A stretch of DNA of 64,000 nt. Origin: Aequorivita sp. UBA3180 (GTDB lineage: Bacteria > Bacteroidota > Bacteroidia > Flavobacteriales > Flavobacteriaceae). Shown piece after piece: positions 49,217 to 57,420 of the stretch. The translations under genes were made by a program, and so were the position numbers. Within the stretch, counting starts at the first letter, position 1; each line of letters starts with the position of its first letter. The notes beneath the pieces were generated by a model, which saw only the letters and a program-made list of their open reading frames with translations, did not search any database and was not told where the DNA came from. The stretch covers positions 109,591-173,590 of the forward strand of contig DEXQ01000018.1 of assembly GCA_002364215.1 (NCBI GenBank), given 5' to 3'.

Positions 49217-49335
49217 TGTTTTTTCAAATAAATAAAATCAATTTTGAAAAGTCTAATTGTCTCAAATTTATATGATTAAAATCATTTTAGGGTTTTCTTC
49301 ATTGATGTAAATTAGACATTTAAAACCTTCTAAAA

Positions 49336-50793
49336 ATGTCAAAAATTGTAATATTGGGTGCAGGAATATCGGGTCACGTAGCTGCCTCACACCTTCGCAG
49401 AAAACTGGACAAGACCCACGAAGTAATCGTGGTTTCGCCCAATAGCAATTATCAGTGGATTCCCTCAAACATCTGGGTGGGCATTGGCCGAATGAAATCA
49501 AAGGAAATACTTTTTCCGCTTGCACCTTTATATAAAAAGAAAGGAATTGGTTTTAAGCAGGCGAAAGTTACCTCCTTTTATCCCGAAGGCGATAGCGAAA
49601 CTGAAAAGCCATTTGTGGTGGCTGAATATGTTTCCGCAGAAAAAAAAGGCGAAACCGAAAGAATAACTTACGATTACCTCATAAACGCCACAGGTCCCAA
49701 ACTCAATTTTGAGGCTACCGAAGGATTGAACCCCGGAACAAACAAAACGTATTCGGTTTGTACCTATACCCATGCAGACCACGCCAATGAAGGTTTACAG
49801 GCCCTAATTGCTGAAATGAAAAAGGGTAAAGAGGCAAAAATTGTTATCGGCACAGGCCACGCAAAGGCTACCTGCCAAGGTGCTGCCTTTGAATATATAT
49901 TGAATGTGGAACAGGAGCTTCGCCGTCAAAAGGTTCGCGACAAAGCTAAAATCACTTGGATTTCCAACGAATATGAATTGGGAGACTTTGGAATGGACGG
50001 AATGTTGCTAAGCTACGGCAGCAACATTATGAAATCGCACGAAATGGTCGAGATGGTTTTTGAAGATCGCAATATTGATTGGATTCTGGGCGCAGGCGTG
50101 AATAAAATTGAAAACGGACTTGCACATTATGAAACTTTGACCGGGGAATATAAAACCATTGAATACGATTTTGCGATGCTGATTCCATCCTTTTCGGGCC
50201 ACGGTTTCAAGGCTTTCGATAAAGACAATAACGACATTACGGAGAAACTTTTTAAAGGGTTTATGATAGTGGATGCAGACTACGCGCCAAAACCTTATGA
50301 AGACTGGACGGTGCAGGATTGGCCCGAAACCTATCAAAACCCAAGCTATAAAAACATTTTTGCGCCGGGGATTGCTTTTGCACCGCCACACAGTATTTCC
50401 AAACCCCGTAAAAGCCCGAATGGAACTGATATATTCCCATCACCCCCGAGAACGGGGATGCCCTCTGGAATTACGGCCAAATTGGTTGCCGATAATATTA
50501 TAGACAGTATAAAGAACAATACGGAATCCTTGCACCACAAAGGTTCTATGGGCAATATGGGCGCGGCCTGTATCGCCTCTGCGGGCTTTGGGATGACTAA
50601 GGGCAGTGGGGTTAGTATCACTACCTTTCCCATTGTGCCAGATTACAAAAAATATCCAGATACCATGGGCAGAAAACTGGGAAAAACCTTTGGAGAAATC
50701 GGGCTGGCAGGCCATTGGCTGAAACTGATGCTGCACTATGCCTTTATTTACAAAGCCAAAATGAAACCTTTTTGGTATTTAATTCCTGAATAA
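49336..50793 (+). CDS. sqr: Sulfide:quinone oxidoreductase-like FAD enzyme
   Basis: 485 residues. The N-terminal Rossmann motif I-L-G-A-G-I-S-G-H-V-A-A binds FAD, and S-N-Y-Q-W-I-P-S-N-I-W-V-G-I-G is the loop typical of SQR and FCSD proteins. Redox-cysteine candidates are Cys180 (A-T-C-Q-G-A) and Cys412 (A-A-C-I-A-S), with a flexible C-terminal stretch as in SQRs that bind the membrane. It should oxidise H2S to a persulfide or polysulfide and pass electrons to quinone. The operator at 49203 and the neighbouring CstB-like and TauE genes support this. No second gene is certain in the unit; a 46-codon frame follows at 50910. Confidence 0.86.
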   Translation: MSKIVILGAGISGHVAASHLRRKLDKTHEVIVVSPNSNYQWIPSNIWVGIGRMKSKEILFPLAPLYKKKGIGFKQAKVTSFYPEGDSETEKPFVVAEYVSAEKKGETERITYDYLINATGPKLNFEATEGLNPGTNKTYSVCTYTHADHANEGLQALIAEMKKGKEAKIVIGTGHAKATCQGAAFEYILNVEQELRRQKVRDKAKITWISNEYELGDFGMDGMLLSYGSNIMKSHEMVEMVFEDRNIDWILGAGVNKIENGLAHYETLTGEYKTIEYDFAMLIPSFSGHGFKAFDKDNNDITEKLFKGFMIVDADYAPKPYEDWTVQDWPETYQNPSYKNIFAPGIAFAPPHSISKPRKSPNGTDIFPSPPRTGMPSGITAKLVADNIIDSIKNNTESLHHKGSMGNMGAACIASAGFGMTKGSGVSITTFPIVPDYKKYPDTMGRKLGKTFGEIGLAGHWLKLMLHYAFIYKAKMKPFWYLIPE

Positions 50794-50796
50794 TTA

Positions 50797-50845
50797 GGTA
50801 GTAGGCATTAGGCATTAGGCATTAGGCATTAGGTAGTAGGTAGTA
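50797..50845 (+). repeat. Heptamer tandem repeat (7 x 7 bp)
   Basis: One GGTAGTA, four GGCATTA and two GGTAGTA units follow each other without a break. It lies directly after the SQR stop and could vary by slippage. No coding frame uses it. Confidence 0.9.
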
Positions 50846-50909
50846 AAGTTAGAATGATAGGTAATATTCAAAAACCAATAATAATAGTAATAAAAATAAA
50901 TAATAAAAA

Positions 50910-51050
50910 ATGACACAGAGAATATCAAAATTCAAACGCTTTGTGATGATGAACCCCATCATCCAATTTTTTAAATTCATTTTTTTAAGTCTTAAAGTAT
51001 TGATAATAGTGGCCGGAGGTCATGGAGGTACGCGGGAAGTTCATAAATAA
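50910..51050 (+). CDS. 46-residue basic/amphipathic protein with G-G-H-G-G-T-R motif
   Basis: ATG at 50910 to TAA at 51050. The product has a basic start (R-I-S-K-F-K-R-F), a hydrophobic segment with two positive residues (N-P-I-I-Q-F-F-K-F-I-F-L-S-L-K-V-L-I-I-V-A) and the end G-G-H-G-G-T-R-E. The shape suggests a membrane-associated helix with a conserved Gly-His tail; I believe similar short proteins occur in other Flavobacteria but cannot confirm it. It lies 53 bp before the next gene on the same strand. Confidence 0.5.
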   Translation: MTQRISKFKRFVMMNPIIQFFKFIFLSLKVLIIVAGGHGGTREVHK

Positions 51051-51102
51051 TGTCATTTCTATATGCCAATGATTCAAGATTATTGACTAATTTCACCTTT
51101 TA

Positions 51103-51501
51103 ATGAAATCACTATTTGCCATATCATTTTCTTTTCTCGTTTTATTCCAAAGCGTAGGTATTGGCATGCAGGATATTCTTCTGCTCGGACGCTTGGTGCA
51201 GCACGCTGAATATCATTCTGAAAATTATGGAGACGATTTCTTCACTTTCGTTGAAAAGCATTACGGATCCCTAAAAACGGAACATCAACAAAATCATAAA
51301 GAGGAAGATCAGGAGCACGAAGAACTCCCTTTTCAGCATATTTCCTGCCACCATGCCTCAACTGATGTCGTGCTGGTTCCTTTTGATATTTCTATTGTAA
51401 AAGTGGAAATAAATACACAGCCATCGCACAGCTTCCACTATGAAAATTTATATTCTTCTCTTGAAAAATTCTCTATTTTTCAGCCACCTAAGTTTGCATA
51501 A
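51103..51501 (+). CDS. His-rich exported protein ahead of the metal-efflux operon
   Basis: 132 residues with a Sec signal (about 1-20, G-I-G-M-Q). The mature part is rich in His, Glu and Gln, with H-Q-Q-N-H-K-E-E-D-Q-E-H-E-E and C-H-H, so it is probably metal-binding. It is placed just upstream of the CzcA/CzcB genes and is a candidate periplasmic metal scavenger or sensor. I do not recognise a family. Confidence 0.65.
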   Translation: MKSLFAISFSFLVLFQSVGIGMQDILLLGRLVQHAEYHSENYGDDFFTFVEKHYGSLKTEHQQNHKEEDQEHEELPFQHISCHHASTDVVLVPFDISIVKVEINTQPSHSFHYENLYSSLEKFSIFQPPKFA

Positions 51502-51547
51502 CTAGATTGACCTTTCTCGGGAATAATTATTTCCATTTTTCTTCTAG

Positions 51548-51580
51548 GGTCACAATTTACCGGTTCACAGCGGTCACAAT
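51548..51580 (+). promoter_or_regulatory. Direct repeats GGTCACAAT / GGTTCACAG / GGTCACAAT upstream of czcA
   Basis: Two identical 9-mers (51548-51556, 51572-51580) lie 24 bp apart, with a near copy at 51562-51570. They are about 65 bp before the czcA start and may be operator sites for a metal regulator; no regulator gene is adjacent. Confidence 0.35.
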
Positions 51581-51643
51581 CAATTTTTATTATTTCGATT
51601 TTCAACGATTTTAAGTTGAAAAAAGATAAACTTATAATTTGTT

Positions 51644-54600
51644 ATGCTAACAAAAATCATTCAATTCAGTATAAAAAACAAACTCATCATCGGCTTGTTT
51701 ACGCTGTTGCTGATAGGCTTTGGGGTGTATTCGCTCACACAGCTTTCCATTGGTGCAGTGCCAGATGTTACCAATAACCAAGTACAGGTAATTACCACTT
51801 CCCGCAATCTATCCACTCAGGATATGGAACAATTCATTACCTATCCCGTGGAGTTGGAAATGGCAAATTTGCCAGGTGTAAAGGAAATTCGTTCCACTTC
51901 AAAATTCGGGCTCTCCGTGGTTACTATTGTCTTTGAGGAAAACCTGGGCACTTATTTGCCACGCCAACTTATAGCCGAAAAGATACAGTCTGCCGCAGAG
52001 AATATACCTGAAGGTTTCGGCACCCCACAAATGGGTCCAATAACTACAGGTCTGGGCGAAATCTACCAATACATTCTGGACGTAAAGCCTGGATTTGAGG
52101 ATAAATACTCAGTAACGGAACTCCGCACCATCCAGGATTGGATCGTGAAACGACAACTCTCGGGCATTCCAGGCGTAGTGGAGGTGAACACTTGGGGTGG
52201 ATATTTAAAACAATATGAAGTCGCCATAAACACCAATAAGCTGAACGCTATGAATATTACTGCCCAAGAGGTGTTTACGGCTTTGGAAAAGAACAACAGT
52301 ATTTCGGGCGGCGGCTATATTGAAAGGGAAAACCAGGCTTATTTTATTCGCGGCGAAGGCTTGGCGTCTTCTCTTGAAGATATTGGAAATATCGTTGTAA
52401 AAAACGAAAACGGTTTCCCTATTTATGTGAAGGATATTGCGAATGTCCAATTCGGAAGCGCGCCCCGTTTTGGTGCAATTACCGGAAACGGCGAAGGCGA
52501 AAAAATCCTCGGTCAAGTAATGATGTTAAAGGACGGCAACTCAAACCAAGTTATTGAAGCTGTAAAAGAACGCGTAGCAAATATTTCCGAATCGCTGCCC
52601 GAAGGGGTGTATATCAATCCAGTTTTGGATCGCAGCGTGCTCATAGGTAAAACCACTTTTACCATTGCGGAAAACCTCATTCTTGGGGTACTAATTGTAA
52701 TTTTTGTCGTGGTGCTTTTATTGGGAAACCTACGTTCGGGGCTGGTGGTTGCTTCCGTAATCCCGCTGTCTCTGCTTTTCACGCTTTCGCTGATGTACCT
52801 TTTCGGTGTAGATGCAAACCTGATGAGTCTTGGCGCTATCGACTTTGGGATTATCATTGACGGTGCAGTGATTATTGTTGAATTTGTAGCATTTCAGATA
52901 AGTAAAAATGCCACCAGCCTGAACGCCTTTTCTTCCGAAGAGAAACAGCTGGCTAAGGATGAACTCACCGTAAAAAGCGCATCCAAAATGATGAATTCCG
53001 CCATCTTTGGGCAGCTTATTATTTTGATTGTTTTCATTCCAATCCTTTCACTCAGCGGGGTCGAGGGCAAAATGTTTAAACCGATGGCGCTTACCTTCAG
53101 CTTTGCATTAATTGGAGCGATGGTGCTTTGTTTTACCTACGTTCCCGTAGCGGCTTCCCTATTTTTAAAACCTACTATAACTTCAGAAAAAAATATTTCA
53201 GTTCGAATAATGGCTTTCCTGAACCGTTTTTACGAACCGACAATTCGTTGGGCCTTAGGTGCTAAAAAGTTGGTGTTGGGCGTGGCAATATTAATTCTGG
53301 CTTCCACGATATATCTTTTTTCAACTATGGGGGGCGAGTTTGTCCCAACCTTGGACGAGGGCGATTTTGTGATCCAACCGGTACTTAAAACGGGTACTTC
53401 CCTCAAAAATACAATTGCCATTACAACACAGATTGAAGAAATATTGATAAAAAACTTCCCCGAAGTAGATCAGGTAGTAAGCCGTATTGGCGCTGCTGAA
53501 GTACCCACAGACCCGATGTCTATGGAGGAGAGCGATGTTATAATCACTTTAAAACCCAAAAAGGAATGGGTTTCGGCAAAGAGCAAAAATGAATTGGCAG
53601 AGAAGTTTAAGGAGGCCTTGGCAATTATTCCAGGAATGGAAGTAGAATTTACCCAACCCATTGAGATGCGCTTTAACGAGCTTATAACGGGTGTGCGTGC
53701 AGATATTGCCATCAAGATTTTTGGGGAAGACCTTGAAGTGCTTAACAAAAAGGCAAATGAAATAAAAAATCTTGTTGAAAACGTGGAAGGCGCAGATGAT
53801 ATTACGGTAGAAAAAGTAGTAGGTCTGCCAGAAATGAATGTAAGCTTCGACCGAGCAAAAATTGCGCGCTACGGCCTCAACATTGAAGATTTAAATGAAA
53901 TGATATCTATGGGGTTTGCGGGTAAATCCTTGGGGAGCATTTTTGAGGGTGAAAAACGTTTTGACCTTGTGGTACGGTTGGACGAAAACAACCGCCGCGA
54001 TCTTTCCAACCTGCAAAACCTATATGTTGATACCCCTTCCGGAGAAAAAGTGCCATTGCGTGAACTAGCGGAAATAAAATATACAAAAGGTGCTGCGAAA
54101 ATATCACGGGATGATACCAAACGCCGCATTGTGGTAGGTATAAACGTTAGAAGTCGCGATCTGCAAAGCGTGGTGGACGATGTTCAAAAACTGATTGATG
54201 AAAACATACAACTTCCCGTGGGCTACACCATTGATTATGGCGGGCAGTTTGAGAATCTGCAAAGTGCGAAAACCAGACTGCTGTTTGCAGTTCCAGTGGC
54301 ATTATTGCTAATTTTCTTCCTTCTGTATTTTGCCTTTAATTCCGTAAAGGAGGCCCTGATGATCTATTCTGCAATTCCTTTGGCGGCGGTGGGGGGCGTG
54401 TTGTTGCTTTGGGTGCGCGATATGCCTTTTAGTATCTCGGCAGGCGTAGGGTTTATTGCGCTTTTCGGGATTGCGGTACTCAACGGGATAGTGTTGATAG
54501 AACATTTTAAGGAACTCAAAAAAGAAGGTATGAAAGATAAAAAAGAACTTATCGTATTGGGTGCAAAAGACCGTTTGCGAGCGGTTTTGTTGACCGCTTC

Positions 54601-55978
54601 GGCTGCAGCACTTGGCTTTTTACCAATGGCAATTTCTACCAATGCGGGCGCGGAAGTGCAACGACCACTGGCAACGGTTGTTATTGGTGGCTTAGTAACA
54701 GCTACTATTCTAACTTTGGTTGTTTTGCCGGTTTTGTATTCAATTTTTGATTCAGATAAAAAGAAAATAAAACTCCGAAAATCTAAACAGAAAACTTTAC
54801 CGATGGTAATTGTAATATTCTTGCTTGGCTTTTCTGGGGTGGCACAGCAAAATCCCAAAACATTGGAAGACTTACAGCAAATGGCTTTGGAAAACAATGC
54901 TGGATTAAAAGCTTTTTCGCTTCAAAAAGAGGAAGCAAATGCTTTAATTGGGAGTGCTTTCAATTTTGATAAAACCACGGTCTTTTATGAATTTAATGAA
55001 AATGATTTAGGGCCAAACAATGAGCCACTCGAAGTTTTTGGTGTGCAGCAGGGTTTTCTTTTCCCGACGGTATATTTCGCCGAAAGGAATGTCAATAAAA
55101 GGCAGTTTGAAATGCAAAGTAGCCAATACGAACTTCAAAAGCGCAAAACGGAAGGGGTGGTAACCGCGGCTTATTATCAGTTTCAATTTGAGAAAAACAG
55201 GGAACGTGTTTATCAAAGTTTGGATAGTCTTTACCAAAACTTCGCCCACGCAGCCCAGCGCCGTTTTGAGCTTGGGGAAACCAATTATTTGGAAAAGATA
55301 ACTGCCCGTGCCAAACAGCGACAGTTGGAAACCGATTTTAGGCAGAGTAGGGAAGATGTGCGGATTGCCCTAGAACGTTTGAAAACAGTTGTTCAATCCA
55401 AGGATAGCTTGCAGGTTTCAACCCAAACTTTGGAAAAACTGAAACTTTCACTTTCCAGTATGGAAGCGCACCCAGCATTGGGCTATTATGAAAATAGAAC
55501 AGATTTTTTTAATGCAAAGCGCAGTCTTGAAAAACAGCATTTACTTCCGGATATCAGTCTTTCCTATTCCTTGGGAAGCAATTCGGGCTTGAGCCAGAAT
55601 CTCTATGCTTATCAAATTGGTTTAAAAATCCCTTTGCTTTTCAGCGGGAATGCTTCGAGAATAAAGGCTTCGAAAATTGCGGCAGATGTGAGCCAGCAGC
55701 AGGCGGAGGATTATAAAATTCATTTGAATTCGCGAAAGGCGCAGTTGCTCAACGAGGTTTCAAAATATGAGGAAGCCCTTCAATATTATGAAACTGAGGG
55801 AAAATCGCTTTCCGAGGAAATTCTGAAAACCGCAAACATCGGTTTCAAAAATGGGGAGATAGATTTCTTTCAATACATCCAAAGCCTTGAAAACGCCTAT
55901 GAAATTGAACTGCAATATCTCGAAAACCTCAACAACTACAATCAGGCGGTCATCGCCCTAAATTATTTAACGCTTTAA
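51644..55978 (+). CDS. czcA: CzcA-type RND heavy-metal pump fused to a CzcC/TolC-like outer-membrane factor
   Basis: 1444 residues. Residues 1-1045 are a full RND pump with 12 membrane helices; the proton-relay motif D-F-G-I-I-I-D-G (Asp400, Asp406) is that of the heavy-metal (HME) branch for Zn, Co, Cd. At about 1049-1067 a hydrophobic L-P-M-V-I-V-I-F-L-L-G-F-S-G-V-A resembles a signal peptide, and the last 370 residues are TolC/CzcC-like, with long helical coiled coils. The fusion puts pump and outer-membrane channel on one chain, apparently with an internal signal-like segment. I recall fusions of this length in Flavobacteria. The adaptor follows 10 bp later. Confidence 0.92.
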   Translation: MLTKIIQFSIKNKLIIGLFTLLLIGFGVYSLTQLSIGAVPDVTNNQVQVITTSRNLSTQDMEQFITYPVELEMANLPGVKEIRSTSKFGLSVVTIVFEENLGTYLPRQLIAEKIQSAAENIPEGFGTPQMGPITTGLGEIYQYILDVKPGFEDKYSVTELRTIQDWIVKRQLSGIPGVVEVNTWGGYLKQYEVAINTNKLNAMNITAQEVFTALEKNNSISGGGYIERENQAYFIRGEGLASSLEDIGNIVVKNENGFPIYVKDIANVQFGSAPRFGAITGNGEGEKILGQVMMLKDGNSNQVIEAVKERVANISESLPEGVYINPVLDRSVLIGKTTFTIAENLILGVLIVIFVVVLLLGNLRSGLVVASVIPLSLLFTLSLMYLFGVDANLMSLGAIDFGIIIDGAVIIVEFVAFQISKNATSLNAFSSEEKQLAKDELTVKSASKMMNSAIFGQLIILIVFIPILSLSGVEGKMFKPMALTFSFALIGAMVLCFTYVPVAASLFLKPTITSEKNISVRIMAFLNRFYEPTIRWALGAKKLVLGVAILILASTIYLFSTMGGEFVPTLDEGDFVIQPVLKTGTSLKNTIAITTQIEEILIKNFPEVDQVVSRIGAAEVPTDPMSMEESDVIITLKPKKEWVSAKSKNELAEKFKEALAIIPGMEVEFTQPIEMRFNELITGVRADIAIKIFGEDLEVLNKKANEIKNLVENVEGADDITVEKVVGLPEMNVSFDRAKIARYGLNIEDLNEMISMGFAGKSLGSIFEGEKRFDLVVRLDENNRRDLSNLQNLYVDTPSGEKVPLRELAEIKYTKGAAKISRDDTKRRIVVGINVRSRDLQSVVDDVQKLIDENIQLPVGYTIDYGGQFENLQSAKTRLLFAVPVALLLIFFLLYFAFNSVKEALMIYSAIPLAAVGGVLLLWVRDMPFSISAGVGFIALFGIAVLNGIVLIEHFKELKKEGMKDKKELIVLGAKDRLRAVLLTASAAALGFLPMAISTNAGAEVQRPLATVVIGGLVTATILTLVVLPVLYSIFDSDKKKIKLRKSKQKTLPMVIVIFLLGFSGVAQQNPKTLEDLQQMALENNAGLKAFSLQKEEANALIGSAFNFDKTTVFYEFNENDLGPNNEPLEVFGVQQGFLFPTVYFAERNVNKRQFEMQSSQYELQKRKTEGVVTAAYYQFQFEKNRERVYQSLDSLYQNFAHAAQRRFELGETNYLEKITARAKQRQLETDFRQSREDVRIALERLKTVVQSKDSLQVSTQTLEKLKLSLSSMEAHPALGYYENRTDFFNAKRSLEKQHLLPDISLSYSLGSNSGLSQNLYAYQIGLKIPLLFSGNASRIKASKIAADVSQQQAEDYKIHLNSRKAQLLNEVSKYEEALQYYETEGKSLSEEILKTANIGFKNGEIDFFQYIQSLENAYEIELQYLENLNNYNQAVIALNYLTL

Positions 55979-55988
55979 ATCATACATT

Positions 55989-57146
55989 ATGAAATATATA
56001 AAATCACTTTTGTTGCTTTTGGCTTTGGTCTTAACCGCCTGCAACAATTCCGAAAAAGAAAGTCCCCTCCTAACCTCCCCAGAGGGGAGGGATGACATTG
56101 TACATCTCACTAAAGCCCAGTTTGAAAACGCGAAGATGGAGATAGGCCAACTCACCGAAAAACCCTTTGCAGAAACCGTACAAACCAGCGGAATGATTGA
56201 CGTACCGCCACAGAGCCGGGCCGTGATAAGTGCTTTTGCGGGCGGTTATATTAAAAATACGCCTTTATTGGTTGGCAATAAAGTTTCCAAAGGACAACGT
56301 TTGGTAACGCTGGAGAACCCTGAGTTTATAACGATGCAGCAGAATTATCTGGAGACTGCCGAACAGCTTTCCTATTTAAAGTCGGAATACGAGCGCCAGA
56401 AAATTATGTTTGATGAAAAGATCACTTCACAGAAAAGTTATCTGAAGGCCGAAAGCGAATACAGATCCAATCTGGCACGTTACAACAGCTTAAAGAAAAA
56501 CCTTGAAATGCTGAACATAAACCCCGCATCTGTTAAGGCTGGCAATATTGTTTCAGCAGTAAATATTTACAGCCCCATTGATGGCAACGTGACCCAGGTT
56601 TTTGTAAACACGGGCACCTACGTTTCTCCGGCCGATAAGATTATGGAAATTATGAATACGGACCATATCCATTTGGAATTAAAGGTTTTTGAAAAGGATC
56701 TGTTGCAATTGAAAAAAGAACAGGAAATTCTCTTTACCGTTCCCGAGGCCTCAAAAGAAGTATTCAAAGGCGAGGTGCATTTGGTTGGGACTTCCATTGA
56801 TCCCAACACGCGAATTGCAATGGTACACGGGCATATTGATGAAAAGGACGAGCAAAACTTTACCGCCGGCATGTTTGTGGAGGCACAGATTGTTACGGGC
56901 ACTTCAAACCAATGGGCGCTTCCGGAAAACGCCGTTGTGGAAATGGAAGGTAAAAACTATGTTTTATTGATTAAAAACGAAAGTGCCGAGGAATTTGAAA
57001 TCCTTCCCGTAGAAGTGAAAATTGGATCAACTTACAATGGCTTCACAGCGATTGGGAAATCGGAAGAATTTAAACCTGAAACTAAATTTTTAACCAAAGG
57101 TGCATTTGTGCTTTTAAAGGAAGAAGGAGGGGGGCACGATCATTAA
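55989..57146 (+). CDS. czcB: CzcB-type RND periplasmic adaptor lipoprotein
   Basis: 385 residues; Cys18 in T-A-C-N is the lipid-anchored residue. Domains in order: two lipoyl/HlyD halves joined by an alpha hairpin with the sequence around 105-160, a barrel, and a membrane-proximal part. The end is E-E-G-G-G-H-D-H, a likely metal-binding tail. The N-terminal linker S-P-L-L-T-S-P-E-G-R-D-D-I is encoded by a G/C-rich palindromic repeat (56064-56090), probably inserted DNA. It joins the pump to the outer-membrane part. Confidence 0.9.
   Translation: MKYIKSLLLLLALVLTACNNSEKESPLLTSPEGRDDIVHLTKAQFENAKMEIGQLTEKPFAETVQTSGMIDVPPQSRAVISAFAGGYIKNTPLLVGNKVSKGQRLVTLENPEFITMQQNYLETAEQLSYLKSEYERQKIMFDEKITSQKSYLKAESEYRSNLARYNSLKKNLEMLNINPASVKAGNIVSAVNIYSPIDGNVTQVFVNTGTYVSPADKIMEIMNTDHIHLELKVFEKDLLQLKKEQEILFTVPEASKEVFKGEVHLVGTSIDPNTRIAMVHGHIDEKDEQNFTAGMFVEAQIVTGTSNQWALPENAVVEMEGKNYVLLIKNESAEEFEILPVEVKIGSTYNGFTAIGKSEEFKPETKFLTKGAFVLLKEEGGGHDH
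56064..56090 (+). repeat. Palindromic C/G-rich repeat inside czcB
   Basis: CCCCTCC, then CCTCCCC-AGA-GGGGAGG (a perfect 7-bp hairpin with a 3-nt loop). A related G/C-rich palindrome (CATCCCCC...GGGGGGATG) lies at 58375-58405. It keeps the czcB frame. Confidence 0.7.
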
Positions 57147-57292
57147 GAGCCGGGCGTCATTGAGATTGTTTCAGTCGTGCCTCCTTTGCAATGGACAAGG
57201 GGCTTGCCATCCTGAATGAGCTAAAGTTGGGCAGATTGACTTAGTATAATGATGATATTAATATGTTATAATATATTAAATTTATTTAATAC
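57147..57292. other. AT-rich spacer after czcB
   Basis: There is no gene here. It contains a perfect inverted repeat TATTAAA-TTTA-TTTAATA (57274-57291), and AT content rises sharply from about 57240. Confidence 0.5.
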
Positions 57293-57369
57293 GCTATATA
57301 TACACTATAAACATACTATAAACATACTATAAACATACTATATATACGCTATAAATATACTTTAATATT
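57293..57369 (+). repeat. 11-bp periodic AT-rich array
   Basis: Seven consecutive 11-bp units, three of them identical (ACTATAAACAT at 57304, 57315, 57326), the others variants such as GCTATATATAC and ACTATATATAC. The period is near one helical turn, so the DNA should be curved. It ends about 50 bp before the start of the next gene. Confidence 0.85.
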
Positions 57370-57420
57370 TATTTAATTTTGAATTTTTACTATATTAGTA
57401 TTCAATTAAATCTTATAGTA

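Noticed and set aside
50797..50845. CRISPR array
   Set aside because: Units are 7 bp and contiguous with no spacers.
57293..57369. Plasmid-type iteron origin
   Set aside because: 11-bp AT-rich units occur without a nearby replication-initiator gene, and the region is chromosomal in character.
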